From: an uncultured Pedobacter sp.
GTDB lineage: Bacteria; Bacteroidota; Bacteroidia; Sphingobacteriales; Sphingobacteriaceae
Direction of reading: 5' to 3'
DNA length: 64,000 nt
Assembly: GCF_946480185.1 (NCBI RefSeq)
Contig: NZ_CAMLIG010000010.1
Location: 1 to 64,000 of the forward strand
The first letter of the stretch is position 1, and each line of letters opens with the position of its first letter. The notes under the pieces were generated by a model. The model was given only the letters and a program-made list of their open reading frames with translations, ran no database searches and had not been told where the DNA came from. The translations under genes and the position numbers were made by a program. Of the stretch, positions 17,167 through 26,298 are shown in pieces.

Positions 17167-20061
17167 TTATGCCAAAATCTCTTTAATATCCGCTTCCGTT
17201 AACGATTTGATAAAACTATCTTCCGTAGTAATTAAACTTTTGGCAACCCGCATCTTTTTGTTTTGCAGTGCTAAAATTTTCTCCTCAACGGTATCTTTAG
17301 TGATAAATTTATAAATGAATACATTTTTGGTTTGCCCAATACGGTGTGTTCTGTCAATTGCTTGTTGTTCTACAGCAGGGTTCCACCATGGATCTAAAAT
17401 AAAAACGTAATCAGCTTCGGTAAGGTTTAAGCCCACACCGCCTGCTTTTAAAGAAATCAAAAAAATCTGAATCTGATCTTCACTTTTAAATTCCTCAACT
17501 ACTTGTCCGCGGTTTTGCGTACCGCCATCTAAATATGAATAGTTAATGTTGTTTTTATCAAAGTATTTGCGGTAAATATCCAATTGTTTAACAAACTGCG
17601 AGAATACTAAAACCTTGTGCCCGGCTTCCACTACACTTTCTAACTTGTGAATTACATCTTCAAACTTTCCAGAGTCTCCAGTATAGTTTTCGTCAATCAT
17701 AAAAGGATGGTTGGCAATTTGACGCAACTTGGTTAAACCTTGCAACATTTGAATTGGCGATTTGCGATAATCTCCCGTTTCAATGGACTTCAGCAATTCA
17801 TTGCGATATTCAGATTTTGTTTGCTCGTATATATCAAGCTGACTTTCAGTCATTTCGCTGTAAACCAAATTTTCTGTCTTTGGCGGCAATTCGGTTGCAA
17901 CTTGTTCTTTGGTTCGGCGCATCACAAATGGCTTAATAAGTACCTGCAATTTCTGCGCTTTTTCCTCATCCTTTTTCTTTTCTATAGGTTGTACAAAATC
18001 TGTTTGGAAAAAAGTTTGGGAGCCCAACAAACCGGGGTTAATGAATGACATTTGCGTCCACAAATCGTTCACCGTGTTTTCTACCGGCGTACCAGATAAT
18101 ATCAATTTATGTTTAGATTTTAAAGATTTAACTGCCTTAAAAGATTTCGAGGATGGATTTTTTATATTCTGGCTTTCATCTAAAATGATATAATGAAAAT
18201 ACATTTCGCCCAACAAATCAGTATCCACACGCGTAATTCCATAAGTGGTAATTACCACATCGTATTTATTAAAAATGGCAATATTTTTCTCTCTAAAAGT
18301 GCCCGTGTAAGTATAAACTTTAAGCGTTGGTGTAAACTTTTTTGCCTCGTTAATCCAGTTATAAATTAAAGAAGTGGGCATTATAATTAAAGAAGTGGTA
18401 TGGACGCCCAACGCCTCCTGCTCCTCTTTGCCTTTCTGCAATAATGCTAAAGTTTGAATGGTTTTACCCAAGCCCATATCATCTGCCAAACAACCACCAA
18501 AATTGTATTTCTGTAAAAAGTGAAACCAGTCATAACCGGCTTTCTGATATGGCCTTAATACCCCTTTAAAATGAATTGGCGCCGGCACTTCATCAATATG
18601 GGCAAAGTCCGATAGTTTTTGCAATTTTCTATCCATTGTGATGTTTGCCAAATCGCTATTCGCAAAATCATGAACTAAGCCAACATGTAGTTTTTTTAAA
18701 CGTAAATGTTCATCTCCTTCCGAAAAACTTAACAGGTTGCCATATTGCGAAAACCATTTTTCGGGGATAATTGCAATCTCCCCATTGGGCAAAGTAAACT
18801 CTCTCTTTTTATTTAGGATGTGATGCTTAAGCTGGATAAACGGAATTCTGTATTGTCCAAACTGTACGATGGCTTCAATATCAAACCAGTCGTTTTTTTC
18901 ATTAATTTCTAAATCAATTTTACTAATGCCGATGATATATTTCTTAGCGCTGGTATCTTGCTCAAACTCAAAACCCAATTCTATCAGTTCATCATGATGC
19001 TCGCTAATGAAATCAAATACAGAAAATGATTTATCAGCTTCATCGTTAGGGTTTGCAACTTCAAGATGAACAAAAAGAGCTGAGTGCTGCTTTAATCCCA
19101 TTGCCAATAACTCTTCCAGCTTTTTCTTTTCCCAAGTTAAAGAACGTTTGATACGGTGAAAAGCATAATTATCTCCGTCTTTCTCCATCCTTACCGTAAC
19201 AGCTAAATCACTACCCGCCGGAAAAGTATAGGTTGCGTATCTAAAAAAAAGCTGAATTTCTGATGTACCTCCGCTCACGTACACTACTTTTAAAATTGGT
19301 CTTGCTTCGTGTTTTTCGGTATTGATGGTGAAACCCTCGGCGTACACATGGTATTTTTCTATCAGTGGCGATACAAATTTTTCAAAGTAGGTTGCTTCTG
19401 ACGATTTTGGGATAGATATAAATCTTTTGTTTAAAAAAGGCTGTAATTTTTTACCTTCCAAATCTTGTTCAAAGTCATAAAGTGTATCTTCCAATAATAA
19501 ATAAGCGGGTTTATTGGTAATTACCTGCGCATCTTTAAACATAAAATCGATGCGGTTGTCCAAATACTTTATAGTCGGGAAATAACGGGTTTCAGTCTCG
19601 CTTCTTCTAAAATGAAATAATACAGTGGATGGTTTTTCTGCAAATTGGATTTGCTTTTCAACAGGCCAACCTTCTTTGCTCATCACATAAATCTCTTTAC
19701 CACGTAACAGCTTCAAAATCTCTGCAAGCTTCTTTTCTATCTTCGGCCTAACAAAATCATACGATTTGTCATCCCATATTTTAGCAAAAAACTCTGTTGC
19801 TCTTACTGTTTTTTTAAAGAATTTTTTAATGACATAATCTTGTTCAATTTCTTCGCAATGTTTGATGAGCTTGGTATCAGTTGCATCAATACAATGGCTA
19901 AATTCCTCCGCGGTATGCGAAAAAATTCTTTGATGCGTTAAAGAAAGTCCTCCGTCAGGATTTAACTGCACAATGTGAGGCTCAACTAAAAATCCAAAAT
20001 AATCATGCTTCGCTAATGAATAAACCAACTTGAAAGGTTTATCTGTTGCAACTCTTAACAT
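17167..20061 (-). CDS. SNF2/Rad54-family helicase-like ATPase
   Basis: 964 residues. The C-terminal half is a SNF2 motor: DDMGLGKTIQTLALLQ (Walker A, about residue 527), IILDESQNIKNPSS (DEAH-like box, about 626), LSGTPVENTVNDLW, the helicase-C KVLVFSQFVKQLDIY and the motif VI stretch QQAIDRTHRIGQTKNVFIYK. The N-terminal 450 residues form the beta-rich accessory region common in bacterial SNF2 proteins; no SWIM zinc finger (CxCn..CxH) is seen. It would be a dsDNA translocase that remodels protein-DNA complexes; the target is unknown. It is monocistronic. Confidence 0.9.
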   Translation of the reverse strand: MLRVATDKPFKLVYSLAKHDYFGFLVEPHIVQLNPDGGLSLTHQRIFSHTAEEFSHCIDATDTKLIKHCEEIEQDYVIKKFFKKTVRATEFFAKIWDDKSYDFVRPKIEKKLAEILKLLRGKEIYVMSKEGWPVEKQIQFAEKPSTVLFHFRRSETETRYFPTIKYLDNRIDFMFKDAQVITNKPAYLLLEDTLYDFEQDLEGKKLQPFLNKRFISIPKSSEATYFEKFVSPLIEKYHVYAEGFTINTEKHEARPILKVVYVSGGTSEIQLFFRYATYTFPAGSDLAVTVRMEKDGDNYAFHRIKRSLTWEKKKLEELLAMGLKQHSALFVHLEVANPNDEADKSFSVFDFISEHHDELIELGFEFEQDTSAKKYIIGISKIDLEINEKNDWFDIEAIVQFGQYRIPFIQLKHHILNKKREFTLPNGEIAIIPEKWFSQYGNLLSFSEGDEHLRLKKLHVGLVHDFANSDLANITMDRKLQKLSDFAHIDEVPAPIHFKGVLRPYQKAGYDWFHFLQKYNFGGCLADDMGLGKTIQTLALLQKGKEEQEALGVHTTSLIIMPTSLIYNWINEAKKFTPTLKVYTYTGTFREKNIAIFNKYDVVITTYGITRVDTDLLGEMYFHYIILDESQNIKNPSSKSFKAVKSLKSKHKLILSGTPVENTVNDLWTQMSFINPGLLGSQTFFQTDFVQPIEKKKDEEKAQKLQVLIKPFVMRRTKEQVATELPPKTENLVYSEMTESQLDIYEQTKSEYRNELLKSIETGDYRKSPIQMLQGLTKLRQIANHPFMIDENYTGDSGKFEDVIHKLESVVEAGHKVLVFSQFVKQLDIYRKYFDKNNINYSYLDGGTQNRGQVVEEFKSEDQIQIFLISLKAGGVGLNLTEADYVFILDPWWNPAVEQQAIDRTHRIGQTKNVFIYKFITKDTVEEKILALQNKKMRVAKSLITTEDSFIKSLTEADIKEILA

Positions 20062-20180
20062 CGTATCAATAAAAAAATTTAGAGAAGGTACTGCTAGAAA
20101 AAATTTAAAAGTACCAAGAGATTTCGGTATTTTGAAGAGAAAAGGAAATTTAATTTACTAGTGTTAAATTAAACGAACGT

Positions 20181-20242
20181 TGTCAGGCTGAGCGGAGTCG
20201 AAGCCTATACGAATTACCCTTCGACTCCGCTCAGGGTGACAG
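20181..20242. repeat. REP-like palindromic element, family A copy 1
   Basis: Two 22-base arms, GTCAGGCTGAGCGGAGTCGA... at 20182-20203 and its near-perfect reverse complement at 20219-20240, with a 15-base loop; only the AGG/ACC positions fail to pair. A related element lies at 63418-63495. It sits in the gap between the SNF2 gene and the terminator of the TPR gene. Confidence 0.8.
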
Positions 20243-20285
20243 TTGACGCGACATTTTATCATTAACATAACAAAGCAAATAAAAT

Positions 20286-20320
20286 AAAAAATGCCCTGAT
20301 TCAAATGAATCAGGGCATTT
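20286..20320 (-). terminator. intrinsic terminator of the exbB-tonB-TPR operon
   Basis: A perfect 14-bp stem (20289-20302 with 20307-20320) and AAAT loop. Read on the minus strand it is followed by TTTTTATTTT, so it ends the transcript of the TPR gene, whose stop is at 20338. Confidence 0.88.
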
Positions 20321-20337
20321 CATTAAAACAATCACTT

Positions 20338-22014
20338 TTATTTACTCGCCTTTATGGCATTTAAAGCATCTTTTATCTGTTGATTGTCTGGTGTTAATGC
20401 CAAAGCCTTTTCAAAATATTCTTTAGCTTTTGCTTTATCAGTTTTAATGTAATAAGCACCTTGTGAAGAATATGCTTCAGAAAGGTTTCTCTTATTTGCA
20501 TCTGTTAAAGTTGGTTTTGCAAGTGTTATTTCAATAAACTTATCAAACGCCGCTTTTACTTTATCATTTTCTGTAACTGGGTTTAAATAGTACTCAACCC
20601 TTGCTAAATATAAATATGCATCGGCGTTATTCGCTTTTTCGCCAACATAAGTGAAAGCACTATCTGCAGCTAATAAAGTCTTTTTAATTTCCATCGAATC
20701 TGCAGATTTATCATTTACTAATGTAGCATAGTGGAAATAGTTAGAATACCCTAAGTAAAACCAATCTACAAAAGAAGCTTTTGGTAATTTGGTTAGTTTA
20801 CCATAATATTCAGCGGCCTTATCGTATTTCTTAGCCGAAAAATATGTTTTAGCAATATTTTCTAACACTTCATTATTGGTAGTGTCAAGATCGTAGCCTT
20901 TCACATAATTCAAAATTGCTAAAGAATCTTGTTTTTCTTCTTGATAAGCTTTTCCTAGATATAAGTAATCATCAGCAATTATGCGTTTAGGATCTATCTC
21001 AGAAATAAAACTATTCAAGGTTTCAATACCTTGCTGGTTGTTGTTGTTTTCAATACTTGCATAGCCTTTAAATCTTTTGGCTAAGATGTAATTTTTATTA
21101 TACTCTGGAGAACTGATAAATTCTGTTGCGGCTTTCTCTAAACCAGCATAATCACCAGCATTTAATAAGAAAATCAAATATCTGTAACGAGAATCAACGG
21201 ATCTGTCTGTAAGATCTAAATACTTTGAATAGTTATCTTTTGCTTTTGTTAAAAACTCAGCCTTTCTTGCAGGTGCTGAAGAGGTCCAACGGTAATAGTT
21301 TTCTGCTAAAGCTCTGTAAGCTGGTCCGTAATTAGGGTCTTTTGCAATCACACCTTTTAGGGTTGATTCTGCCAGTTCAAAATTAAATGCTTGTGTCCAA
21401 ATTTCGCCAATATTTACTTCAACACCCAAAAGGTTGTCTTTTAAGTTCATGGCTCTTTGGTACTCGGCAACAGCTTCGCTATTTTTATTTTGTAATTTAT
21501 AAGCGTTACCCATTGCAATATGTAGCTCCGGATCTTTTTCTCCGTTTTCTTTTGCCTTATCAAACCATTCAAAAGCCTTAGTTAAGTCTCTTGAAGGCTC
21601 ATAAGTATAGGCTTTACCGATATAGATATACTCCAAGAAGTCTTTTTTGCGCATATCTTCTGTTGCTTTAGCAAAGTTTGCTTGTGCTGCGGTTGGATTT
21701 TTCTCAAAAAGATTCACCGCTCCCAAACCAATTTGGTTTAGCTTATATTTTCCTTTTTCATCAGCCGCAATACCTTTTTGAAATACTGCTTTCGCAGAAT
21801 CTGGCATATCTAACTGTAAGTATAAATCTCCATAATAAAAATAATTTTCTGGAGAAGGTTGGTTCTTTATCAAATTTGCAAACATTGATTTTGCTTTTTG
21901 ATATTGTTCGGCATTTACTGCTTTTCTTGCATCTTCAAGGCTTTGCGCTTGAGTAACGGAAGCAATAAACATAACGCCCACTGTTCCTAATGCTATCTTT
22001 TTAACTATGTTCAT
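20338..22014 (-). CDS. TPR-repeat protein, secreted, of the TonB operon
   Basis: 558 residues from the ATG at 22014 (a TTG two codons upstream is possible but less likely). The signal peptide ends VTQAQ (about residue 24). The rest is a chain of TPR-like helical pairs, for example ADEKGKYKLNQIGLGAVNLF, AMGNAYKLQNKNSEAVAEYQ, YRALAENYYRW, and a C-terminal AKEYFEKALALTPDNQQI. TPR arrays scaffold proteins, here probably in the periplasm. It is the last gene of the exbB-exbD-exbD-tonB-small protein-PstS-like run and ends with a strong terminator. No catalytic domain is seen. Confidence 0.88.
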   Translation of the reverse strand: MNIVKKIALGTVGVMFIASVTQAQSLEDARKAVNAEQYQKAKSMFANLIKNQPSPENYFYYGDLYLQLDMPDSAKAVFQKGIAADEKGKYKLNQIGLGAVNLFEKNPTAAQANFAKATEDMRKKDFLEYIYIGKAYTYEPSRDLTKAFEWFDKAKENGEKDPELHIAMGNAYKLQNKNSEAVAEYQRAMNLKDNLLGVEVNIGEIWTQAFNFELAESTLKGVIAKDPNYGPAYRALAENYYRWTSSAPARKAEFLTKAKDNYSKYLDLTDRSVDSRYRYLIFLLNAGDYAGLEKAATEFISSPEYNKNYILAKRFKGYASIENNNNQQGIETLNSFISEIDPKRIIADDYLYLGKAYQEEKQDSLAILNYVKGYDLDTTNNEVLENIAKTYFSAKKYDKAAEYYGKLTKLPKASFVDWFYLGYSNYFHYATLVNDKSADSMEIKKTLLAADSAFTYVGEKANNADAYLYLARVEYYLNPVTENDKVKAAFDKFIEITLAKPTLTDANKRNLSEAYSSQGAYYIKTDKAKAKEYFEKALALTPDNQQIKDALNAIKASK

Positions 22015-22030
22015 ATACAATTTATTGAGG

Positions 22031-22906
22031 TTAATTTCTAAATTTTAATTGTCTGCTAGGCAAAGAATCTGGTGCTAACCCAGATTTTAAAATTATCCTT
22101 TGGCCTATCTCACTTTCAAGGAAAGTTGCAAATCCTATGCCTAAACCGGCCTTACCTTGGCAATCTATTAAATATAAATCCCTAATTAATGGGTAATTAT
22201 TTGTTTTTAAATTGCTTTGTGATGGTTTCTCATAAGTTCCTTTTTCGGTTTTTACACTTAAAAACTTAAGGTTCGCTACTTCAGGCGCAATGTCAGGAGT
22301 AGGTCTTTTCATCCAAGCTACACTTACGATACCTACACTATTTGGGTTTTTATTAACATACTTAATAACATCCTTGTTGGTTTTTAAAGCGTAAACGTTT
22401 TTCGGAAATTCTTTAACGTTTGTAATACGCATTAAGTATTCAACAGTACTTGATTTTGGGTTATCAAAAACAAAAGTGCGCTTGGTTTGCGCCTTACCCT
22501 GAAACACTACCTTAATTTCATCAATAGTTATTAAGGAGTCTTGATTGCTTTTACCTGTAACAAGTGCTACCCCATCAATCGCAAATTTTGTGTTTCTGAT
22601 CACAATGTTTTTTTGCTCAAAATGCGCTGATTCTTCCTTAGTGAGTTTTCGAGAAAGAATGGCCACACCTGCGCTATCACTCAATAAATGAGTAATCACC
22701 TCTTGTTCTGGAAGATAAGTGATTTTTATATCTGCTCTTTTGTAATTATTTGAGAAAATCTCATATTCATCATCTACAATTGGAAATAAAGATTCGTCGG
22801 CAAGCAACTTCCCTTCTCCATAAGTGATGTGTTCTTCCTTGCTGTTTTGGTTGCAAGAAACTATTGAACTAAGAACAATTAACAGTAACGGAAAATATTT
22901 TGTCAC
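22031..22906 (-). CDS. PstS-like substrate-binding lipoprotein
   Basis: 291 residues from a GTG start. It has a lipobox (SSIVSC, Cys 18). The fold signature is that of the phosphate ABC transporter substrate-binding family: VAILSRKLTKEES, FAIDGVALVTGKSNQD, IDEIKVVFQG, the anion-binding-like FDNPKSSTVEYL and VGIVSVAWM. Known PstS proteins bind phosphate with an SGT-type turn; here it reads Ser-Ser-Thr. No pstC, pstA or pstB genes are near. It lies in the tonB operon, 16 bases before the TPR gene, and may bind an anion or serve a TonB-related role (inference). Confidence 0.82.
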   Translation of the reverse strand: MTKYFPLLLIVLSSIVSCNQNSKEEHITYGEGKLLADESLFPIVDDEYEIFSNNYKRADIKITYLPEQEVITHLLSDSAGVAILSRKLTKEESAHFEQKNIVIRNTKFAIDGVALVTGKSNQDSLITIDEIKVVFQGKAQTKRTFVFDNPKSSTVEYLMRITNVKEFPKNVYALKTNKDVIKYVNKNPNSVGIVSVAWMKRPTPDIAPEVANLKFLSVKTEKGTYEKPSQSNLKTNNYPLIRDLYLIDCQGKAGLGIGFATFLESEIGQRIILKSGLAPDSLPSRQLKFRN

Positions 22907-22912
22907 AATTTT

Positions 22913-23143
22913 TTAATCGGTTTGTTTGATCAATCTCACAAATCTAAAAAAAGAATACGCAATTAAAAGTATGCCGAAAGCAATCTTCCATATTCTATCT
23001 ACACCGTACATCAACGGAAATTTATCCCAGAAAATAATGGATACGCCTATAAAGAAATAAAGCGCAAACATCACTAGGCCTAAAATAAACAGAAATCGCC
23101 TTGCGGGCGATTTCTGTCTTTCTGAAAATTTTTGATAAGTCAT
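22913..23143 (-). CDS. small two-helix membrane protein of the tonB operon
   Basis: 76 residues from the ATG at 23143; a longer frame from 23227 would overlap tonB and adds a sequence with no signal-like character. It begins MTYQKFSERQKSPARRFLFI and has two TM segments (about 18-38 and 50-70) with Arg-rich ends. It is placed 5 bases after the tonB stop and 6 bases before the PstS-like start. The function is unknown; position suggests a partner in the same envelope system. Confidence 0.7.
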   Translation of the reverse strand: MTYQKFSERQKSPARRFLFILGLVMFALYFFIGVSIIFWDKFPLMYGVDRIWKIAFGILLIAYSFFRFVRLIKQTD

Positions 23144-23148
23144 TAAAT

Positions 23149-23967
23149 TTACTGTGCCAATTGGAAGAAGATTGGAATAGTGTAAGATACACGTACCGGT
23201 CTTCCGTTTTGGATTCCAGGATTCCATTTTGGAGAACTTTTCAATACCCTTACCGCTTCTTCATCACATCCACCGCCAATTCCTCTAACCACTTTAATAT
23301 CTGTTAAAGAACCATCTTTTTCAACCACAAACTGGCAAAAAACACGACCTTGAATTCCGGCATCACGGGCAACTGGAGGATACCTTAAGTTTTTACTCAG
23401 GAACTTTCCAAACTGCTCTATACCTCCTGGGTAACTGGGTAAAACTTCTACGTTTGTAAAAATTGTATTGTTATCCTCAGTTTTTTCTTGGTTGATAGGG
23501 CCTTTTCCAACTGGTGCGTCGATATTAATTTCGGCATTTGGATCTCCTTTAATTGTTTTCTGACCTGGATCTGCCTTTTCCAACTCTTTTACGGTTGGTG
23601 GTTCTTCTTCTTTCACCTGATCATCCGGTTTTACAACCGGAGGCGGAAACCTTACCTGATCCACTTTGGGTGGAGGTGGCTCAACCGGTGGAGGTGGAGG
23701 TGGCGCTTTTTTATCAACAGGAGGTGGCGTAGCCAAAACAACTTCCGTTAGTTTTTCTTTTTTAACCTCTTTAGGCGTAAAGCCCTCAAGGTATTTTATA
23801 ATGATTGGGGAAGCTATTGCTAACGAGAACAATAAACCGCCGATGATAATAGCTTTATTGGTATTTTTAACATTTTCTTTACGAAGCTGGTAAGCACCGT
23901 ATTCTTTGTTTCTACCTGCAAAAACTATATCGATCCAATCTTGTTTTAAGATGTCCAGTTTAGACAT
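23149..23967 (-). CDS. tonB: TonB energy transducer
   Basis: 272 residues. The N-terminus carries the Bacteroidota TonB motif FAGRNKEYGAYQLRK (about residues 16-30), then one TM helix (about 39-60), a Pro-rich spacer (about 75-125, many PPP runs and PKV/PPV steps) and the C-terminal domain: PSYPGGIEQFGKFLSKNLRY, AGIQGRVFCQFVVEKDGSLT and a DEEAVRVLKSSPKWNPGIQ stretch. It transmits proton-motive force from ExbBD to outer-membrane transporters such as SusC. It follows two exbD genes and an exbB gene in the same direction. Confidence 0.93.
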   Translation of the reverse strand: MSKLDILKQDWIDIVFAGRNKEYGAYQLRKENVKNTNKAIIIGGLLFSLAIASPIIIKYLEGFTPKEVKKEKLTEVVLATPPPVDKKAPPPPPPVEPPPPKVDQVRFPPPVVKPDDQVKEEEPPTVKELEKADPGQKTIKGDPNAEINIDAPVGKGPINQEKTEDNNTIFTNVEVLPSYPGGIEQFGKFLSKNLRYPPVARDAGIQGRVFCQFVVEKDGSLTDIKVVRGIGGGCDEEAVRVLKSSPKWNPGIQNGRPVRVSYTIPIFFQLAQ

Positions 23968-24018
23968 AATTTTTATTTTTTAGGTATAAAATTAAACGAG
24001 TTAATTTTCAAATTATTT

Positions 24019-24570
24019 TTACTTAAAAGCCCCTTGGTCCTTCATTAACTTAAGCTCTGCAGGTTCTATCTTATTGTTAATACCATAAGATGGCACTGAA
24101 GCAATTTTAATCTCGTCAAGAATGTCAACAAAGTTTTTATAATTTGATTGATCTGAAGGCTTTATAATCACCATTAGTCCTTTTTTCGGGTCTCCGGTAG
24201 TTGCAACCACTTTTTTATTGTTCTCAATAAGTGATTCGCGAATTCCTTTTTTTCCGTAATTATCTACTGTTGGTGGGTTAGTTCCTAATACGCCCATGTA
24301 CCAAACTATTTTATTATCATCTCCTAATAAAACAGTCATTGTTCTCGACGCCTTTACGTCCAAAACATCATCCGGGTTTTTTTTGTTTTTATCAGGCATG
24401 AACATGTCCATTGCCTGAGGCTTGGATAAGGTAGTGGTTAGCATAAAGAAAGTGATTAGCAAAAAAGCTAAATCCACCATTGCAGTTAAATCTACCCTGG
24501 TTGACTGCTTTTTGGTTCTTACCTTGCCACCCTTGTTCTTACCCCCGCCGGAGGTATCTAATTCTGCCAT
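24019..24570 (-). CDS. exbD: ExbD/TolR-family protein (second copy)
   Basis: 183 residues. A basic N-terminus (KNKGGKVRTKKQSTRVDLTA) leads into a single TM helix with the essential Asp in VDLAFLLITFFMLTT (about residues 33-47), then a periplasmic domain ending in IASVPSYGINNK. ExbD pairs with ExbB to conduct protons for TonB. It is clearly diverged from the neighbouring exbD, with a longer periplasmic insert, so the pair may form a mixed complex. The start 18 bases after the previous gene fits an operon. Confidence 0.9.
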   Translation of the reverse strand: MAELDTSGGGKNKGGKVRTKKQSTRVDLTAMVDLAFLLITFFMLTTTLSKPQAMDMFMPDKNKKNPDDVLDVKASRTMTVLLGDDNKIVWYMGVLGTNPPTVDNYGKKGIRESLIENNKKVVATTGDPKKGLMVIIKPSDQSNYKNFVDILDEIKIASVPSYGINNKIEPAELKLMKDQGAFK

Positions 24571-24588
24571 TTTGCTATGTTTTAAATA

Positions 24589-25200
24589 TTAATTCGTTGC
24601 CTCTAAAGACGTAATTAAACTAAATTTATTAATATTCTGATCTTGAAGGATATCAATCACTTTTCTTATCGTTGGATATTCTTCTTTTGAATCTCCTTTG
24701 ATAGAGAACCTTAAATCAGCATTGTGTAATTCTTTAGTGGCATATCTCGACTGCAAAATCCACTGCTTTAATTCGTTATTGGCACCAGAATCGCAAGGAA
24801 TACCTGGCTGAGTAAGCTTTTCTCTTTCAGAATTATCTAAATGAATAAACTGTTTTAAGTTAGCTATAGGCACTCCAAAACTCTCTATAAGAGAAAAGCG
24901 TTTTTTCTCTTCATTGGTAAAAGTTATATGGTATTGCTCACCAATACGCTCTAAAGTATTAATTCTCACATCTTGACCAACAACTCCAAAAAATACTTTA
25001 TCCTTTCCAACAATAAGCGTGGAGATATCTGTATCTGGCAGCTTAATATTTACTGTAGAAGATGGAATATCTACGGGCAAAGGTTCTTTTTGTTTAGTTG
25101 TTGCCGTTAAGATAAAGAAAGTAAGCAGTAGGAATGCTACGTCACACATCGCGGTCATATCCGTAACGGTGCTTTTTCTTTTGATTTTTACTTTTGGCAT
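24589..25200 (-). CDS. exbD: ExbD/TolR-family protein (first copy)
   Basis: 203 residues. The basic start MPKVKIKRKSTVTDMTAMCD is followed by one TM helix with the conserved Asp (DVAFLLLTFFILTATT, about residues 20-35). The periplasmic part is long and includes a Cys (GIPCDSGANNE), and ends PTIRKVIDILQDQNINKFSL. It is the first of two adjacent exbD genes, as is common in Bacteroidota TonB clusters, and lies between exbB and the second exbD. Confidence 0.9.
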   Translation of the reverse strand: MPKVKIKRKSTVTDMTAMCDVAFLLLTFFILTATTKQKEPLPVDIPSSTVNIKLPDTDISTLIVGKDKVFFGVVGQDVRINTLERIGEQYHITFTNEEKKRFSLIESFGVPIANLKQFIHLDNSEREKLTQPGIPCDSGANNELKQWILQSRYATKELHNADLRFSIKGDSKEEYPTIRKVIDILQDQNINKFSLITSLEATN

Positions 25201-25265
25201 CTTTATCGTTTTTATTAATTTATCAATTGATTAAGAGTTTTTGTTCAAAAACTCCACTTTTTGAA

Positions 25266-26093
25266 CTACTTGTGAGTAGCTGCGTAAGTTTGTACAATTG
25301 AGAAACCAGCCTCATCAATTGAATAGGTTAAGCTATCAATTTTAGAAGTAAAGAAATTGTAAGCGATAACAGCAAATAATGAAGTCGTAATTCCGGTTGC
25401 TGTATTAATTAGGGCTTCAGAAATACCGTTTGCCAATTCAGCCGAATCCGCAGCGCCGGCAGCAGCTAATCCAGAGAATGCTTTAATCATACCTGTAACT
25501 GTGCCTAATAAACCTCCTAATGTACCAACTGAAACTAAAGTGGCTATAATAGTTAAGTTTTGCTCTAACATCGGCATTTCCAACGCTGTTGCTTCTTCGA
25601 TGTCTTTTTGGATAGCTAAACATTTTTGCTCTGTATCCATTGCGCTATCAGTTTCTACTGCTTTGTATTTTATTAAACCAGATTTGATTACCGCCGCAAC
25701 AGAACCTTTTTGTTTGTCACACTCGCTAATTGCTGCATCAACATTGTTTGAAGCCAATGATTGTTGTACTCTTCTAACGAAAGCATCTACATTACCTGAT
25801 CCGGCCGCTTTGCTAATCACAAAAAACCGTTCGATTGAGAATACGATTACCATTAGAAGCATGGACATTAAGAAAGGTACGATATATCCTCCTTTGTAAA
25901 CCATACCGAAGTAGTTTCCTGGTAACGGTTGTGCTGTGTTTACACCTCCTTGAAAGTTGGAGCCGTCTCCCATCACAAATAAGAATAAAGACCACCCTAT
26001 TACAATGCAGATAATGATTGCTAATCCTGCGAAAATCCCTGAGCCTTTTGAAGTCTCCTTGTTAGCCATGGTAGGTTTTGGTGCGTTTGCCAT
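25266..26093 (-). CDS. exbB: ExbB/TolQ/MotA-family proton channel
   Basis: 275 residues. Three TM regions are visible: about 22-42, about 72-90 with VPFLMSMLLMVIVFSIERFF, and a C-terminal pair with the MotA/TolQ signature LVSVGTLGGLLGTVTGMIKA (about 190-210) and a LINTATGITTSLFAVIAYNF helix. It forms the proton-conducting pentamer around ExbD. It is the first gene of its operon, preceded by a textbook promoter at 26165-26194. Confidence 0.92.
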   Translation of the reverse strand: MANAPKPTMANKETSKGSGIFAGLAIIICIVIGWSLFLFVMGDGSNFQGGVNTAQPLPGNYFGMVYKGGYIVPFLMSMLLMVIVFSIERFFVISKAAGSGNVDAFVRRVQQSLASNNVDAAISECDKQKGSVAAVIKSGLIKYKAVETDSAMDTEQKCLAIQKDIEEATALEMPMLEQNLTIIATLVSVGTLGGLLGTVTGMIKAFSGLAAAGAADSAELANGISEALINTATGITTSLFAVIAYNFFTSKIDSLTYSIDEAGFSIVQTYAATHK

Positions 26094-26164
26094 TTTTTTG
26101 TTTTTAGTTTTTTAAAGTTAATTAATGTGTGTGTTTATACTGATGTTTTTTATTATGCGAATAA

Positions 26165-26194
26165 CAAATTTATGATTTATACTTTAAAATCAAA
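26165..26194 (-). promoter_or_regulatory. promoter of the exbB-tonB operon
   Basis: On the minus strand TTTG (26191-26194) is followed by 18 bases and TAAATTTG (26165-26172), matching the Bacteroidota -33/-7 consensus closely. Transcription would begin near 26159, giving a leader of about 65 bases to the exbB ATG. Confidence 0.7.
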
Positions 26195-26269
26195 CTTTTT
26201 TGAAAATTGGTTTAAATCGGCTTAAAAGCTACTTTTTTATTTTGCGTTATATATAAACGCCAAAATTAA

Positions 26270-26298
26270 AAAAGATTGTCCGACTCGGACAATCTTTT
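26270..26298 (-). terminator. intrinsic terminator downstream of the SUI1 gene
   Basis: A perfect 12-bp stem (AAAAGATTGTCC at 26270-26281 with GGACAATCTTTT at 26287-26298), 5-base loop, T-rich on both sides, so it can act in either direction. It lies about 370 bases beyond the SUI1 stop, which would leave an unusually long 3' tail if it serves that gene. Confidence 0.7.

Noticed and set aside
22913..23227. Longer form of the small membrane protein beginning at 23227
   Set aside because: It would overlap tonB by 79 bases and lacks any plausible leader; the 23143 start fits the operon.
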